This document shows, in pieces, positions 13,595-13,609 of a stretch of DNA of 13,609 bases. The stretch lies in NCBI GenBank assembly GCA_945860255.1, contig CAMAQI010000047.1, positions 1-13,609 on the forward strand. Reading direction: 5' to 3'. Each line of letters begins with the position of its first letter. The first letter of the stretch is position 1. The notes under the pieces are model-generated. The model ran no database searches, had not been told where the DNA came from, and worked only from the letters and a program-made list of their open reading frames with translations. The translations under genes and the position numbers were made by a program. This DNA is from Methylacidiphilum caldifontis. GTDB lineage: Bacteria; Verrucomicrobiota; Verrucomicrobiia; Methylacidiphilales; CAMAQI01.

Positions 13595-13609
13595 TTGCTT
13601 TGAGGAAAA

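Overview
This 13.6-kb stretch is an ordinary-looking bacterial chromosome segment with one unusual gene cluster at its left end. It is densely coding, of moderate G+C, and contains housekeeping genes. No mobile element, CRISPR array, rRNA or tRNA gene was seen. The source organism cannot be fixed from the sequence. An MglA-type GTPase, a bactofilin, GlnD and many start codons without Shine-Dalgarno (SD) sequences would fit a Gram-negative lineage such as the PVC group (Verrucomicrobiota-like), but this is a weak inference.

Layout. On the minus strand, reading right to left from 4125 to the window edge: a 603-residue proline-rich protein with a helix-hairpin-helix (HhH) segment and a C-terminal roadblock (MglB-like) domain; a 194-residue MglA-like small GTPase with several altered nucleotide-pocket positions; and glnD, cut off by the window edge after 537 codons. 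A 56-bp divergent promoter region follows. Then, on the plus strand, comes a tight operon: a DUF4388-FHA-membrane-anchor protein, nrnA, truB and ribF. A 165-bp gap with a candidate promoter precedes htpG. After htpG come a bactofilin gene with a strong rho-independent terminator, a secreted NodB-type polysaccharide deacetylase, a cysteine-rich YkgJ-type metal-cluster protein, and an ABC-F ATPase. The final 237 bp are non-coding and rich in inverted repeats.

How the genes may work together. The roadblock protein and the GTPase form a plausible regulator-GTPase pair (family knowledge: MglB roadblock dimers act on MglA). The divergent DUF4388-FHA protein could be a membrane-anchored phosphothreonine-reading partner. 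A bactofilin lies about 5.7 kb beyond the roadblock gene; in Myxococcus, the MglA relative SofG works with the bactofilin BacP. Together these suggest a cell-polarity or envelope-organisation module, which is inference. NrnA, TruB and RibF are the usual tail of the nusA-infB-rbfA cluster and do RNA turnover, tRNA modification and flavin-cofactor synthesis.

A window-wide feature is strand asymmetry. In the lines I counted, the plus strand carries more C than G whether the genes point left or right. All three minus-strand genes have clear purine-rich SD sequences, while nearly all plus-strand genes lack one and often start just after a pyrimidine tract.
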